From assembly GCA_011389765.1 (NCBI GenBank), contig JAABTT010000002.1, positions 48,256 to 112,255 of the forward strand: a DNA stretch of 64,000 nt. Direction: 5' to 3'. The DNA is from Desulfohalobiaceae bacterium S24 (GTDB lineage: Bacteria; Desulfobacterota; Desulfovibrionia; Desulfovibrionales; Desulfothermaceae). The translations under genes and the position numbers were made by a program. Of the stretch, positions 9,489 to 18,570 are shown in pieces (within the stretch, counting starts at the first letter, position 1; every line of letters starts with the position of its first letter). The notes beneath the pieces are model-generated. The model did no database searches. It was not told the origin of the DNA and saw only the letters and a program-made list of their open reading frames with translations.

Positions 9489-9737
9489 TTGAATATTTCA
9501 AGGACGCGCCTATCCTCTCCGGTATTTTTACCAGATACGGCCTGCGGCTACCTCTGTCCCAATGTCTGCATGGAGCATTGTACCAGGCACAGCCGGGCCT
9601 TGGAGGCTGAATTGGAGCGCATTGACCGTGTTCTGCCCCGGGTGCATCAGGCTGGAATACTTCGATCCCCTATGAAGCGCGGTTTGCAAACGGAACAGAT
9701 TGTCCCGGCGGGGGGGCGGGCAGGAAACAGGCGGATG
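9489..9737 (+). pseudogene. Possible remnant with a cysteine cluster, family uncertain
   Basis: In the 267-bp space between glnE and the next gene one plus-strand frame reads CGYLCPNVCMEHCTR and then LEAELERIDRVLPRVHQAG. The four-cysteine pattern resembles the N-terminal iron-sulfur segment of GltD-like FAD oxidoreductases. There is no ribosome site and the upstream sequence does not continue the family in the same frame, so at best this is a degraded fragment. Confidence 0.2.
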
Positions 9738-10664
9738 TTAGGTTTTGCTCAAAGGCACGCTGTCGGCATAGGAATAGATCTCGATGCCTAAGTCCTGCGC
9801 AACACGCTTGCCAAGATCATCGATCATGGGTGAGATGACCATGGTCCGGCTTGCCTCTATCCCATGTTTCTGCTCATAGAACTGTTTCTTGCGCCAGAAA
9901 ACATACATTCCTGCTTTATCCATGGAGGATTTGATCTCACAGAGAATCAAGGTCCCATTATGGATAATGAGATCCATTTCTATTTGATCCGGACGGCCGA
10001 ATACCTGTCCTTCATGGTCGTAATCCTCATACCGCTTGACGGTCACGCCAAAAGAGTCTTCCAGGATGGCCTTCAGGCCGTTGCGGAAAGCCGCTTCAGA
10101 ATGGATCCCCCATCGCGCCCCCAAGGCCCCGATGGTAGAATCATATCTCTTCTCCTGTGACTGGATGGACTTGAGAATACTGTTTATCGTCTTTTGATTT
10201 TCCTCCCATTTTTTATCCTGTGCTTTCAATTTTTTCTGATTTTCCTCCCATTTTTTCTGGTTTTCTTCCCATCGTTTTTGATTTTTTTCCCATTTTTTGT
10301 CTTGAGCTTTCAATTGTTTCCAGTTTTCCTGCCATTGTTTTTGATTCTCTTCCCATTTTTTATCCTGGGCTCTCAATTGCTTCTGGTTGTCCTCCCACTT
10401 TTTATCCTGGGCTTCCCATCTTTTTTGATCTTCCTCCAATTTCTTTTCCTGAACCTGTTGGTATTCAATCCATTTTTGGCTCCAATACTCACGGTCCCTT
10501 TTCAATTCATCCATCATCCGGTCAAACCGGCTTTCTGTTTCCTGTTTGCCGGCATACATCTCTTGGGTGATTCGCAGGATAAAGTCTCGAATTTCCGGTT
10601 CAGTTCTCATCATCTGTGGAAGATCCGAGAAAATAGCTTTTTTAAGTTCTTGAAGTGTCGGCAT
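9738..10664 (-). CDS. DUF3782-type coiled-coil protein with PD-(D/E)XK nuclease domain
   Basis: A 308-residue protein in three parts. Residues 1-60 are a helical head. Residues 61-160 are a tandem array of KWEENQK and KAQDKKWEENQ heptads forming a long charged coiled coil. Residues 175-308 are a restriction-endonuclease-like fold with EMDLII (Asp231) and LCEIKSS (Glu243, Lys245), the PD-(D/E)XK triad. Proteins of this architecture are scattered in cyanobacteria, archaea and sulfate reducers; the function is unknown and a role in DNA cleavage is inferred only from the motif. The start ATG at 10664 gives the usual MPTLQELK N-terminus. The coiled-coil DNA is itself repetitive (about 10190-10430) and may vary in copy number. 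Confidence 0.75.
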   Translation of the reverse strand: MPTLQELKKAIFSDLPQMMRTEPEIRDFILRITQEMYAGKQETESRFDRMMDELKRDREYWSQKWIEYQQVQEKKLEEDQKRWEAQDKKWEDNQKQLRAQDKKWEENQKQWQENWKQLKAQDKKWEKNQKRWEENQKKWEENQKKLKAQDKKWEENQKTINSILKSIQSQEKRYDSTIGALGARWGIHSEAAFRNGLKAILEDSFGVTVKRYEDYDHEGQVFGRPDQIEMDLIIHNGTLILCEIKSSMDKAGMYVFWRKKQFYEQKHGIEASRTMVISPMIDDLGKRVAQDLGIEIYSYADSVPLSKT

Positions 10665-10755
10665 GGGGCCTCCAGCTGATAAAAACGATTTGCAAGGCTA
10701 TGAGTCGTAGTTTAAGTCTAACCACATCAAGCCTACCTGTCAAAAGGAATTTCAA

Positions 10756-10800
10756 ATAGACTGATCCAAGCTTCTATTGAAATAGAGTCTAACCCAGTTT
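10756..10800. repeat. Half-copy of the ACTGATCCAA dispersed repeat
   Basis: The segment with ACTGATCCAAGCTTCTATTG and then AAATAGAG matches the left end of the element at 47917-48012. Nothing else was recognised in the 209-bp gap 10665-10873. Confidence 0.55.
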
Positions 10801-10873
10801 TTCGAGATAGAGTAAATCGGCATGCCGCCGAGAATGCTGCTGCGGAATTGAAAATTAAGCTTGAAGACGCCTT

Positions 10874-11899
10874 TCATGCATAAGTTTTCGATGCATTCAG
10901 GAGGCGGCCGGCAAGGTGCAGGGCCTGTTCCAGGCTGGTGACATCGGCCCGGCCGGTGCCGACCAGGTCGTAGCCCGTGCCGTGGTCTACCGAGGTCCTG
11001 ACACAGGGCAGGCCTAAGGTGATGTTCACGGCCTGGTGAAAGTGGAGGAGCTTAAGCGGAGCCAGTCCCTGGTCGTGGTACATGGCCAGGACGGATGAAA
11101 ATTCCTGCTGCCGGGCCCGGTAAAAAAGCGTGTCGGCCGGAAAGGGACCTTCTGCCTTGATTCCCTGTTTCCGGACCGACTGGATGGCGGGTGTGATGAT
11201 GCGTTCTTCTTCCGTTCCTATGGTGCCGTTTTCGCCGGCATGTGGGTTGAGACCACAGACCCCGATGGGTTTATCCTCACGACTCAGCTTTTGCATGAGG
11301 TCCCAGGTGAGCCGGAGACAGCGGATGATCTTTTCGCTAGTGATCAATCCCGGCACGCGGGAAAGGGGCGGATGGGTGGTCGCCAGGGAGACCCGCAGCT
11401 CTGGTCCGGCCAAATGCATGCAGACGTCCTCAGGAGTCAGGTTGAAACGCCGGGCCAGAAACTCGGTGTGTCCGGGAAAGGCGTAGCCGGCCTCCATGAG
11501 CATGGCCTTGTTCAAAGGGCAGGTAACCACACCCCGGGACAGACCCCGGGCAATGAAGGAACAGGCTGTATCCAGGCTGATGCCCGCGGCGAGGCCGCCC
11601 GAGACCCGGGCCGTTCCGGGGGCGCATTCCAGATCATCCAGTTCATGGGGGCAGTGCAGGTAGATTTTTGGCGCGAGCTGGTTTTGAGAGTTGAGTTCAG
11701 GGAGCGTTTCCCAAAAAGGAGCTTTCTTCAAGCGGGTGCAATGATGCTCCAGGGCCCGGTACGGGCCGATGATCACCAGGGGGCGCGCAATGCCCTGCCG
11801 GGCTTTGGAAGCAAGCAGGCGGACCGTGATTTCCGGTCCCAGGCCATTGGGGTCGCCCAGGGTCAAAAGAAGCGGTTTGTGCCTTTCAGAGTCAGTCAT
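10874..11899 (-). CDS. pdxA: 4-hydroxythreonine-4-phosphate dehydrogenase PdxA
   Basis: NAD-dependent oxidation of 4-phosphohydroxy-threonine in the DXP-dependent pyridoxal 5'-phosphate route. The 341 residues begin with LTLGDPNGLGPEI, the typical N-terminus. They contain the metal and substrate histidines in PGHTEFLA, TTHPPLSRV and AMYHDQGLAPLK and the C-terminal VRTSVDHGTGYDLVGTG block. Length and motif order are those of the PdxA family. The gene starts 53 bases after aroC on the same strand and may be co-transcribed with aroC and the upstream methyltransferase gene. Confidence 0.95.
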   Translation of the reverse strand: MTDSERHKPLLLTLGDPNGLGPEITVRLLASKARQGIARPLVIIGPYRALEHHCTRLKKAPFWETLPELNSQNQLAPKIYLHCPHELDDLECAPGTARVSGGLAAGISLDTACSFIARGLSRGVVTCPLNKAMLMEAGYAFPGHTEFLARRFNLTPEDVCMHLAGPELRVSLATTHPPLSRVPGLITSEKIIRCLRLTWDLMQKLSREDKPIGVCGLNPHAGENGTIGTEEERIITPAIQSVRKQGIKAEGPFPADTLFYRARQQEFSSVLAMYHDQGLAPLKLLHFHQAVNITLGLPCVRTSVDHGTGYDLVGTGRADVTSLEQALHLAGRLLNASKTYA

Positions 11900-11952
11900 A
11901 GAGAGTTTTAGATCTGCGATTTACGATTGATAAGACAAATAATAAGAGCGGG

Positions 11953-13026
11953 TTAGGGGTTTTGGACCGAGGGGCATTTTGAACCGAGGTTCAGGAGCAG
12001 CATGTCCGCCAGAGTCAAACGGACCATGGACTTGAGCACTGGGACGATCCGGGGGATGGCCGAGACATCGTGCCGGCCCTTGATCTGCAGACTGACTTCC
12101 TGCCCTTTGGCGTTCAGGGTTTTCTGGGGAAGAAAGATTGAAGGAATGGGTTTGATGGTCGCCCTGGCCGTAATGGTCTGTCCGCTGGAGATCCCGCCCA
12201 AGATCCCTCCGGCCTTGTTTTGTCTGAAGCCGTCTTTGGACAAAGGGTCGTTGTTCTGACTCCCGCACAGATCGGCTGTATCCATGCCGGCCCCGATCTC
12301 AACAGCCTTGACCGCACCCACCCCCATCAGGGCATAGGCCAGCCTGGCGTCGAGCTTGTCGAACACCGGTTCGCCCAAGCCCACCGGCACGTTGCAGGCC
12401 TGTATTTCCACGATGCCGCCAATGCTGTCGCCCTTTTCCTTGACGTCTTGAATCCTTTGATTCCAGAGTTCCACCACTGAAACGTCCGGGGTGAAATAAG
12501 GATTCTCACAGGCCTTTTCCGGAGCGATCCGTTCAGCTTCAATGCCCCCCAACTCGAGGGTATAGGCCAGGACATGAATATTATGGGTCCGCAAAAACTG
12601 CTCGGCCACGGCTCCGCCTGCAACCCGGGACACTGTTTCCCTGGCCGAGGCCCTTCCGCCGCCCCGATGATCCCGGGTGCCGTATTTGAATTGATAGGTA
12701 TAATCTGCGTGCCCGGGCCGGAAGACTTCTCTGAGGGACTCGTAGTCCTGGGATCGGTGCGCTTTGTTGGCGATTTGAAAGCCGATGGGTGTTCCGGTTG
12801 TGCAGCCTTCAAAGACCCCGGAGCAGAGTTTGATTGTGTCCGGCTCCTGCCGGGTTGTTCCGGCGGGACTTTGTCCGGGTTTGCGCTTGTCCAGTTCCTG
12901 CTGAATGATGTCTTCACTGAGCGCAATGCCCGCAGGGCAACCGTCTATGATCCCGCCGAGAGACGGGCCGTGGGATTCGCCGAAGGTTGTCAGTTTAAAA
13001 AGGCGGCCAAATGTGTTCCCTGACAT
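11953..13026 (-). CDS. aroC: Chorismate synthase
   Basis: Converts 5-enolpyruvylshikimate 3-phosphate to chorismate with reduced FMN, the last step of the shikimate pathway. The protein has 357 residues and shows the three family signatures: GESHGPSLGGIIDGCPAG at the N-terminus, GRASARETVSRVAGGA near residue 125 and GISSGQTITARATIKP near 280. The start ATG at 13026 follows an AGAGGT-type site. The C-terminus (MLLLNLGSKCPSVQNP) is a few residues different from common forms but complete. Confidence 0.96.
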   Translation of the reverse strand: MSGNTFGRLFKLTTFGESHGPSLGGIIDGCPAGIALSEDIIQQELDKRKPGQSPAGTTRQEPDTIKLCSGVFEGCTTGTPIGFQIANKAHRSQDYESLREVFRPGHADYTYQFKYGTRDHRGGGRASARETVSRVAGGAVAEQFLRTHNIHVLAYTLELGGIEAERIAPEKACENPYFTPDVSVVELWNQRIQDVKEKGDSIGGIVEIQACNVPVGLGEPVFDKLDARLAYALMGVGAVKAVEIGAGMDTADLCGSQNNDPLSKDGFRQNKAGGILGGISSGQTITARATIKPIPSIFLPQKTLNAKGQEVSLQIKGRHDVSAIPRIVPVLKSMVRLTLADMLLLNLGSKCPSVQNP

Positions 13027-13170
13027 GAGAACCTCTCTTTTTCCAAACCTTTAGGGTTGGTGCTTTTTGCTGTTTGGGGATCAGCTTTTGGATAAAGTTT
13101 CTGACTGGAAATTCAAACGCGGCGGAACTTCATGGGAGATGTATCAACAGGATTTGGAGAGCTTGTCAAG

Positions 13171-13758
13171 CTATTTCTTTTGCCATTCCAGGAAAGTTCC
13201 TTCCAGAATTCGTGGATCAAGCGAAGGGGTGTGGTACATGTTTTTCTTTTCCCGCTGCCTCCAGGCCTCATACAGGATGACGGAGGCAGCCACGGAGACG
13301 TTCAGGCTCTGCACCATCCCCTGCATGGGGATGAAAAGCTCGGTATCGACATGTTCCTTGAGTTCCGGACTGATGCCGCTATGTTCATTGCCAAGGATAA
13401 TCGCGGAAGGTTGACTCAGGTCCCATTGGGTGACGGGGATGGCCTGAGGGCCGAAACCGGTGCCCGCTATCCGGAAGTTCTGTTGACGAAGGCTTCCGAC
13501 CAGTGCCCCGGCCTGGGTGTGTTTTTGCCGGTAGACCCATTTTCTGGTGGAAGCCGAACTTTTCCCGCCGATTGCGGGGAAGGATTCTGTTGTGTAATAC
13601 AAATGGACCTTGTACACTCCGAAAGCGTCGCAGCTGCGCAGGATGGCCGAGACATTGTGGGGGTCATGGATATTGTCCATGACCAGGGTCAGGTCGGGCT
13701 GGCGTTTTTCCAGGACCGTTCTGATCCGCGTCTGTCGTTTCTTTGTCGGCTCTCGCAT
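13171..13758 (-). CDS. SpoU/TrmH-family RNA 2'-O-methyltransferase
   Basis: SAM-dependent ribose methyltransferase of the SPOUT class. The 195 residues contain the three signature blocks: DNIHDPHNVSAILRSCDAFG (motif 1), ILGNEHSGIS (motif 2) and IPMQGMVQSLNVSVAASVIL (motif 3). Together they form the knotted cofactor site. The size and N-terminal region resemble TrmH (Gm18 of tRNA), but the target RNA cannot be fixed from sequence alone. The ATG at 13758 (MREPTKKRQ) lacks a clear ribosome site, and the frame stays open upstream to 13965, so the start is uncertain. It is divergent from dut. Confidence 0.85.
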   Translation of the reverse strand: MREPTKKRQTRIRTVLEKRQPDLTLVMDNIHDPHNVSAILRSCDAFGVYKVHLYYTTESFPAIGGKSSASTRKWVYRQKHTQAGALVGSLRQQNFRIAGTGFGPQAIPVTQWDLSQPSAIILGNEHSGISPELKEHVDTELFIPMQGMVQSLNVSVAASVILYEAWRQREKKNMYHTPSLDPRILEGTFLEWQKK

Positions 13759-13890
13759 AAGGAGGGCGATTCTGTATGAACTCACCGCTGTTGTCAATGT
13801 TTGTTGATTGGCGTTTTCCGGTTTCCGGATGAAGAGGCTGCCCGGGTTTAAAAAACGGCAATCGAAAATCAAAGATAAGGAGAAGCTGTT

Positions 13891-14349
13891 TTGCTGGATC
13901 TTGAAGTGAAGGTCAAATATCTGCACCCAATCTGGAACGAGAAGCCCCTTAACTATGCCACGCAATTTTCAGCCGGGGCCGATTTGCGGGCCTGTCTGGA
14001 AAAGACGCGCGAAGTCATAGCTCCGGGAGACAGGCTGGCTGTGCACACGGGGCTGGCTATTGAAATCGCCACTCCGGGGTATGCCGGTTTTATCTTCTCC
14101 AGAAGCGGTCTGGGGACCAAAACAGGGCTGGTGGTCAGTCAGGGAGTCGGGGTGATCGATCCGGACTATCGGGGCGAGATTATCGTGTCCCTGTTGAATA
14201 CTTCCCAATGGCCACAGGGCATCGTGCATGGACAGCGCATTGCACAGCTCATCTTCATCCCGGCCCATCAGGCCGAAATCCTTGCGGTCCCGGATCTCGA
14301 ACCCAGCGGCCGGGGGGACGGCGGTTTTGGCCACACCGGCGAGACCTGA
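13891..14349 (+). CDS. dut: dUTP diphosphatase (dUTPase)
   Basis: Hydrolyses dUTP to dUMP and PPi, keeping uracil out of DNA and supplying dUMP. The 152 residues show the trimeric dUTPase motifs in order: AGADLRA (1), SRSGLGTKTGL (2), GVGVIDPDYRGEI (3), GQRIAQL (4) and GRGDGGFGHTG (5). TTG at 13891 is used as start because AAGGAGA lies 7 bases upstream and no ATG gives a full motif 1 region. Confidence 0.95.
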   Translation: MLDLEVKVKYLHPIWNEKPLNYATQFSAGADLRACLEKTREVIAPGDRLAVHTGLAIEIATPGYAGFIFSRSGLGTKTGLVVSQGVGVIDPDYRGEIIVSLLNTSQWPQGIVHGQRIAQLIFIPAHQAEILAVPDLEPSGRGDGGFGHTGET

Positions 14350-14434
14350 GGGGGACGGCTAAGTGCGCAGTTTCCTAAGTTCGGTGACGTATTCGCTGTC
14401 AGTCCAATCGAACCAAGGAGGTGGTGGGCTCTGA

Positions 14435-14575
14435 TCTGAAAATTCGAAATCCGAATATCGAAATCCGAAACAAATTTCTAATGACAAAAATTCAAAATTC
14501 AAAACATCAGAAAAGTAGAATAATAAGAATTTGCTTTTATTGTGTGTTTTTCTCAATCTTTGTTTTTGAAACAAA
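14435..14575. repeat. AT-rich palindromic intergenic repeat, inverted relative of the one at 59962-60195
   Basis: The 286-bp gap between dut and purE holds TTCGAAATCCGAA-type repeats. A core at about 14472-14570 reads almost identically to the reverse complement of the core at 59962-60195, including CATCAGAAAAG and AATAATAAGA. No gene is present in the gap. Confidence 0.75.
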
Positions 14576-14635
14576 GACTGATTGTCCTTTGATTTCAACG
14601 ACAAAATCCTGAAAAAGGTGAGTTGGAGCAGTATA

Positions 14636-15127
14636 TCAGCCTCCGTCCAATTCCGCTGCCGCCCGGACCACGTCATCCTTCATGTCCTGCCTGGCTGCTG
14701 CGATTTTGGCGGCGAGGACCTCGTCGTTCAAGGCCAGAATCTGTGCCGCAAACCAGGCCGCGTTTTTGGCCCCGGCCTTATCCAGAGCCAGGGTCCCCAC
14801 AGGAAATCCGGGGGGCATCTGGACGGTGGACAGCAGGGCATCCAAGCCGTTCAGGGACGAAGCGTTCAGAGGCACTCCGAGGACGGGTTTGTGCGTTTTG
14901 GCGGCCACGGCCCCGGCCAGATGGGCAGCCATGCCGGCCGCGCAGATAAAGACCCGGCAGCCGTCATCTTCCAGTTCCTTGACCAGTTTTTCCGTTCTCT
15001 CCGGCGTCCTGTGGGCCGAGGTGATGGTAAATGTGCAGGAGATATCCAGCTGCTCCAGGACCTGGATGCAGGGCCGCATGTATTCCGTGTCTGATTTGCT
15101 TCCCATAAAAACAGCGACTTGTGGCAT
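14636..15127 (-). CDS. purE: N5-carboxyaminoimidazole ribonucleotide mutase, class I PurE
   Basis: Moves the carboxylate of N5-CAIR to give CAIR in purine synthesis. The 163 residues contain the family blocks GSKSDTEYM, TSAHRTPERT and GMAAHLAGAVAAKT, followed by VLGVPLNAS. The histidine in SAHR is the expected catalytic residue. The ATG at 15127 has AAAGGAG 6 bases upstream. No purK is adjacent in the window. Confidence 0.95.
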   Translation of the reverse strand: MPQVAVFMGSKSDTEYMRPCIQVLEQLDISCTFTITSAHRTPERTEKLVKELEDDGCRVFICAAGMAAHLAGAVAAKTHKPVLGVPLNASSLNGLDALLSTVQMPPGFPVGTLALDKAGAKNAAWFAAQILALNDEVLAAKIAAARQDMKDDVVRAAAELDGG

Positions 15128-15393
15128 TGGACACTCCTTTTTTTTGTTTTATTCCCGATTTGATGGGCCTGGTTCTTGACGAGAATCGGAGAAAACAGAT
15201 AGTCTTTCCATGCAGAACTGAACTGGAGACAGGGAAAGAAGTCCTGCTTCTCAAAGTATGACGAGAGTTTTCCGTTCAAGCATTCAGTAAGACATAGGTT
15301 AGAGAAGCAGTCTACTGCAAGTGCTGTGTTTTGGCAAGAATCCAGTTTACGGCATCACTGACTTGAGGGGTTATCAATGATCCTGGGGGAGCG

Positions 15394-17088
15394 ATGATTC
15401 TCGGAATTGACGTGGGTGGTACCCATACGGACGCAGTTTTGTTGAGCAGGGAGGGAATGGTGGCGAGCGCCAAAGTCGCCACCAACCATGAGGACTTGCT
15501 TGGATCAATTCGCCTGGCTTTGGGGGAAATCCTCAAACATGACTCCATGGAGGGCCTCAAACGCTTTAATTTGAGCACGACTCTCTGCACCAACGCCATT
15601 GTACAGGATGAACTCGATGCTGTGGGGGTTCTGGTTTCGGCCGGACCGGGCATCGACCCGGCGCACTTCAGAATCGGAACAGCGTACTCCTTGATCCGGG
15701 GCGGGCTTGATCACCGGGGGACTGAATTGACGCCCCTGGACCTGGAGCAAGTCAAAGGGGTGGTTCAAGATTGCCGGCTTCAGGGCGTGAAGGTCTTTTC
15801 ACTGGTGGGCAAGTTTTCTCCCCGGAATCCGGACCATGAGCAGCAGATGGCCGCTGTGCTGGAAGGAAAATGCGATTTCATGACCCTGGGGCACAGCCTG
15901 TCCGGGCAATTGAATTTTCCGAGACGGATCGCTACTGCCTATTATAACAGTGCGGTCTGGCCCATGTTCAATCGATTTGCAAATTCTGTGAGCCAATCTT
16001 TGGAGGAATTGGGCGTCAGCCCCCCCCACTTGAATATCCTCAAGGCGGACGGGGGAACCATGACCATGAATCAGGCCAGGCAGATGCCTGTGGAAAGCAT
16101 TTTTTCCGGGCCTTCGGCCAGTATTATGGGATGTGTGGCCATGTGCCGTCCTGAGCAGGATGCGATTCTTTTGGATATGGGGGGGACGACGACGGATATG
16201 GCGGTTTTTGCCTCTGGCGATCCGCTTATTGAAACCGAGAGCATGGATTTGGTGCATCGGCCGACCCTGGTCCGGGCCATGAAGACCAGGTCCATCGGTC
16301 TGGGGGGCGACAGCGCGGTGAGCTGCAGTGATCAAGGCCTGTGCATTGGACCAAGACGTCTCGGGCCTTGCATGGCCTGCGGGGGACAGACACCGACAGT
16401 CGTGGACGCCCTGAATCTGGTCCAGGGTCTTTGCTTTGGAGATGTGGGGGCCTCAACAGCAGGAATACAGGAACTCGCCAAGACCTTTCAGGAATCTGCA
16501 CAGGACTGCGCCAAAATGATTGTCCAGACCGTCTGCCGGGAATTGAAACGTCAGGCCCTGGAACTGCTCTCCAGGATCAATGAGCGACCGGTGTATACGG
16601 TGCATGAACTTCTGGAGTACAGAAAGATTGAGCCTCAAAAAATCTATCTTATCGGGGGGCCGGGACGGATGCTGGCCTCTTTTCTGCAGGAAACTCTGGG
16701 GCTGCCGGTCGTGGTTCCGGATCATTATCAGGTGGCGAACGCCCTTGGCGCGGCTCTGGCCAGACCAACCATGGAGGCTGAACTTTTTGCCGACACCCGG
16801 AAGCGGGTGCTGACCATCCCGGTGCTTGGCGTGAATGAATCGGTCCCTTCGGATTACAGCCTGGACCAGGCTCGAACAGACGTAGTGGGCAGGCTTTGCC
16901 GGCATCTCGCCGATCGCCTGGATTGGAATGTGTCGCCTGCTGATGTGGAAATCGTTGAGGAGAGCGAGATGAATATGGTCAACGATGTCTCCCAGGTCGG
17001 CCGGGACATCCGCGTCAAATCTCAGATCAAACCCGGTATCGTCCCTGACTATGATCAGGCGGTGAGGTGCGTATGCAAAGAGCTGTGA
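15394..17088 (+). CDS. Hydantoinase/oxoprolinase-like ATPase (HyuA-type)
   Basis: The 564-residue protein has an actin-fold nucleotide site. GIDVGGTHTDAV lies at residues 4-15, and AILLDMGGTTTDMAV lies near residue 260, the second phosphate-binding loop of the family. This is shorter than classic HyuA/5-oxoprolinase alpha subunits (about 680), and no HyuB-type partner follows. The ATG has GGGGGAG directly upstream. The next gene, a histone-deacetylase-fold hydrolase, overlaps its last codons, which implies translational coupling. The substrate is unknown; ATP-dependent opening or activation of a cyclic amide, followed by deacylation, would be one reading, but this is inference. Confidence 0.8.
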   Translation: MILGIDVGGTHTDAVLLSREGMVASAKVATNHEDLLGSIRLALGEILKHDSMEGLKRFNLSTTLCTNAIVQDELDAVGVLVSAGPGIDPAHFRIGTAYSLIRGGLDHRGTELTPLDLEQVKGVVQDCRLQGVKVFSLVGKFSPRNPDHEQQMAAVLEGKCDFMTLGHSLSGQLNFPRRIATAYYNSAVWPMFNRFANSVSQSLEELGVSPPHLNILKADGGTMTMNQARQMPVESIFSGPSASIMGCVAMCRPEQDAILLDMGGTTTDMAVFASGDPLIETESMDLVHRPTLVRAMKTRSIGLGGDSAVSCSDQGLCIGPRRLGPCMACGGQTPTVVDALNLVQGLCFGDVGASTAGIQELAKTFQESAQDCAKMIVQTVCRELKRQALELLSRINERPVYTVHELLEYRKIEPQKIYLIGGPGRMLASFLQETLGLPVVVPDHYQVANALGAALARPTMEAELFADTRKRVLTIPVLGVNESVPSDYSLDQARTDVVGRLCRHLADRLDWNVSPADVEIVEESEMNMVNDVSQVGRDIRVKSQIKPGIVPDYDQAVRCVCKEL

Positions 17089-18398
17089 ACAGTATGGGGA
17101 TAGTCTTTTTTCCGGCTTTTGACTGGGCAATCTCCCCTACTCACCCGGAGCGGCAGGAGCGTTTGCTGTATACCATGGATCAATTGAAGGAAGAGGGGAT
17201 TTTCGATCTGCCCGGGATCAGGGAATATAAACCGGATGTCGCAAAAATGGAGGATATCCGGCGGGTCCATTTCTGTTTTCCGGACACCGGTTCCAATGTG
17301 ACCAGCTCCCATTTAATATCTGCAGGCGGGGCCATGAAGGCGGCCAAACTCTTTGCTGAAAAACAGGAAGACAAGAGCTTCGCCCTGGTCCGCCCCCCGG
17401 GACACCATGCCATGAAAGTGGTGCATGGAGGCCGGGGTTTTTGTAATGTGAATATGGAAGCCATCATGGTCGAGTCCCTCCGGGATGACTACGCAATCAA
17501 AAAAGTAGCCATAGTGGATACGGACTGTCATCACGGCGATGGGACCCAGGATATCTACTGGCATGATCCCGATGTCCTGTATATCTCCATGCACCAGGAC
17601 GGCCGGACCATGTTTCCCGGAACCGGGTTTCCCGGTGAAATCGGGGGTCCCAAAGCCCGGGGGACTACCGTGAATATTCCGCTGCCGCCGCATACCGGAA
17701 ATGAGGGTTTTTTGTACGTTCTTCAAAATGTGATCATGCCGATACTAAAAGATTTCCAGCCTGATATCATCGTCAATTCAGCCGGGCAGGACAATCACTT
17801 TACAGACCCGATCACCAATATGAATTTTTCGGCCCAAGGCTACGCGGAATTGAGCCGAATTTTGAATCCGGACATTGTGGTTCTGGAGGGCGGATATTCC
17901 ATCCAGGGTGCGCTTCCCTATGTAAATTTAGGGATCATCCTGGCCCTGACCGGTCTTGATTACAGTTATGTACTGGAGCCCAACTACAGACCCGAGGCGG
18001 TGCAGCAGGAAGACCGGATCACGGATTATCTGAAAAAAGTCTCCGATGCCGTGCTCAAACAGAATCGGTCGCCGGATACGGATGCTATCAGCCGAGAGAG
18101 GGAAGGGAAATTTTTTGTCCGCTCAAAAGAGATTTTCTACGATACCGCTTATATCACGGAAAGGCAGAGAGAATACCTGTTGGACTGCGATCATTGCCCG
18201 GGGCTCCTGGCCATTGAGTCGTCCTCCAGCCGGACCCGGAACTGTCTGGGACTGGAAATACCAAAAACAGGCTGTGAGAAATGTACTGAACTGGGATTGC
18301 AGATGTTTGAACAGAGCCAGAAAGAAGGGCGCTTCAAGAATATTCAGCTCATAGATCGTATTCACGGCGAGAGTCTGCGCTATCGGGATGATGCCTAA
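17073..18398 (+). CDS. Histone-deacetylase-fold (AcuC/HdaH-type) zinc amidohydrolase
   Basis: Zinc-dependent deacetylase superfamily, cytoplasmic. About 441 residues. The catalytic core is intact: RPPGHHA with the His pair, DTDCHHGDGT (Asp and His zinc ligands around residues 151-154), SAGQDNH with the third zinc ligand and LEGGYS near the end of the core. After the core comes an extra tail of about 100 residues with CDHC, a single Cys and CEKC (roughly residues 375-415), a possible structural metal site not typical of AcuC. The start is taken at ATG 17073 (GAGG six bases upstream), overlapping the hydantoinase gene by 16 bases; ATG 17094 is an alternative. The substrate is unknown. Confidence 0.85.
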   Translation: MQRAVNSMGIVFFPAFDWAISPTHPERQERLLYTMDQLKEEGIFDLPGIREYKPDVAKMEDIRRVHFCFPDTGSNVTSSHLISAGGAMKAAKLFAEKQEDKSFALVRPPGHHAMKVVHGGRGFCNVNMEAIMVESLRDDYAIKKVAIVDTDCHHGDGTQDIYWHDPDVLYISMHQDGRTMFPGTGFPGEIGGPKARGTTVNIPLPPHTGNEGFLYVLQNVIMPILKDFQPDIIVNSAGQDNHFTDPITNMNFSAQGYAELSRILNPDIVVLEGGYSIQGALPYVNLGIILALTGLDYSYVLEPNYRPEAVQQEDRITDYLKKVSDAVLKQNRSPDTDAISREREGKFFVRSKEIFYDTAYITERQREYLLDCDHCPGLLAIESSSSRTRNCLGLEIPKTGCEKCTELGLQMFEQSQKEGRFKNIQLIDRIHGESLRYRDDA

Positions 18399-18425
18399 GG
18401 CTCGTGGATGTCACCTTGATACCTC

Positions 18426-18566
18426 GTATGAAACTTGATTTTTCTTTTCTCCGTCACCCCGGCGTAGGCCGGGGTCCAGCTTTTTTAGTCTGGATTCCGG
18501 CCTTCCGGCGTCGCTTTTCAAGCTATGCCGTGACAAGCCGCCGGAATGACGGAGGAGGTGACGCAA
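18426..18566. repeat. Dispersed palindromic repeat between convergent genes
   Basis: The 172-bp gap contains ATGAAACTTGATTTTT near the left end and its approximate inverse near the right. Inside are CACCCCGGCGTAGGCCGGGG and CTGGATTCCGGC paired with GCCGGAATGAC. This is the layout of the widespread proteobacterial CCGGAATGAC-type intergenic repeat and may also act as bidirectional terminator. Confidence 0.6.
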
Positions 18567-18570
18567 AGTT

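Noticed and set aside
10190..10430. Repetitive DNA as a CRISPR or minisatellite without coding function
   Set aside because: The repeat unit is in frame and encodes the coiled coil of the DUF3782-type protein.
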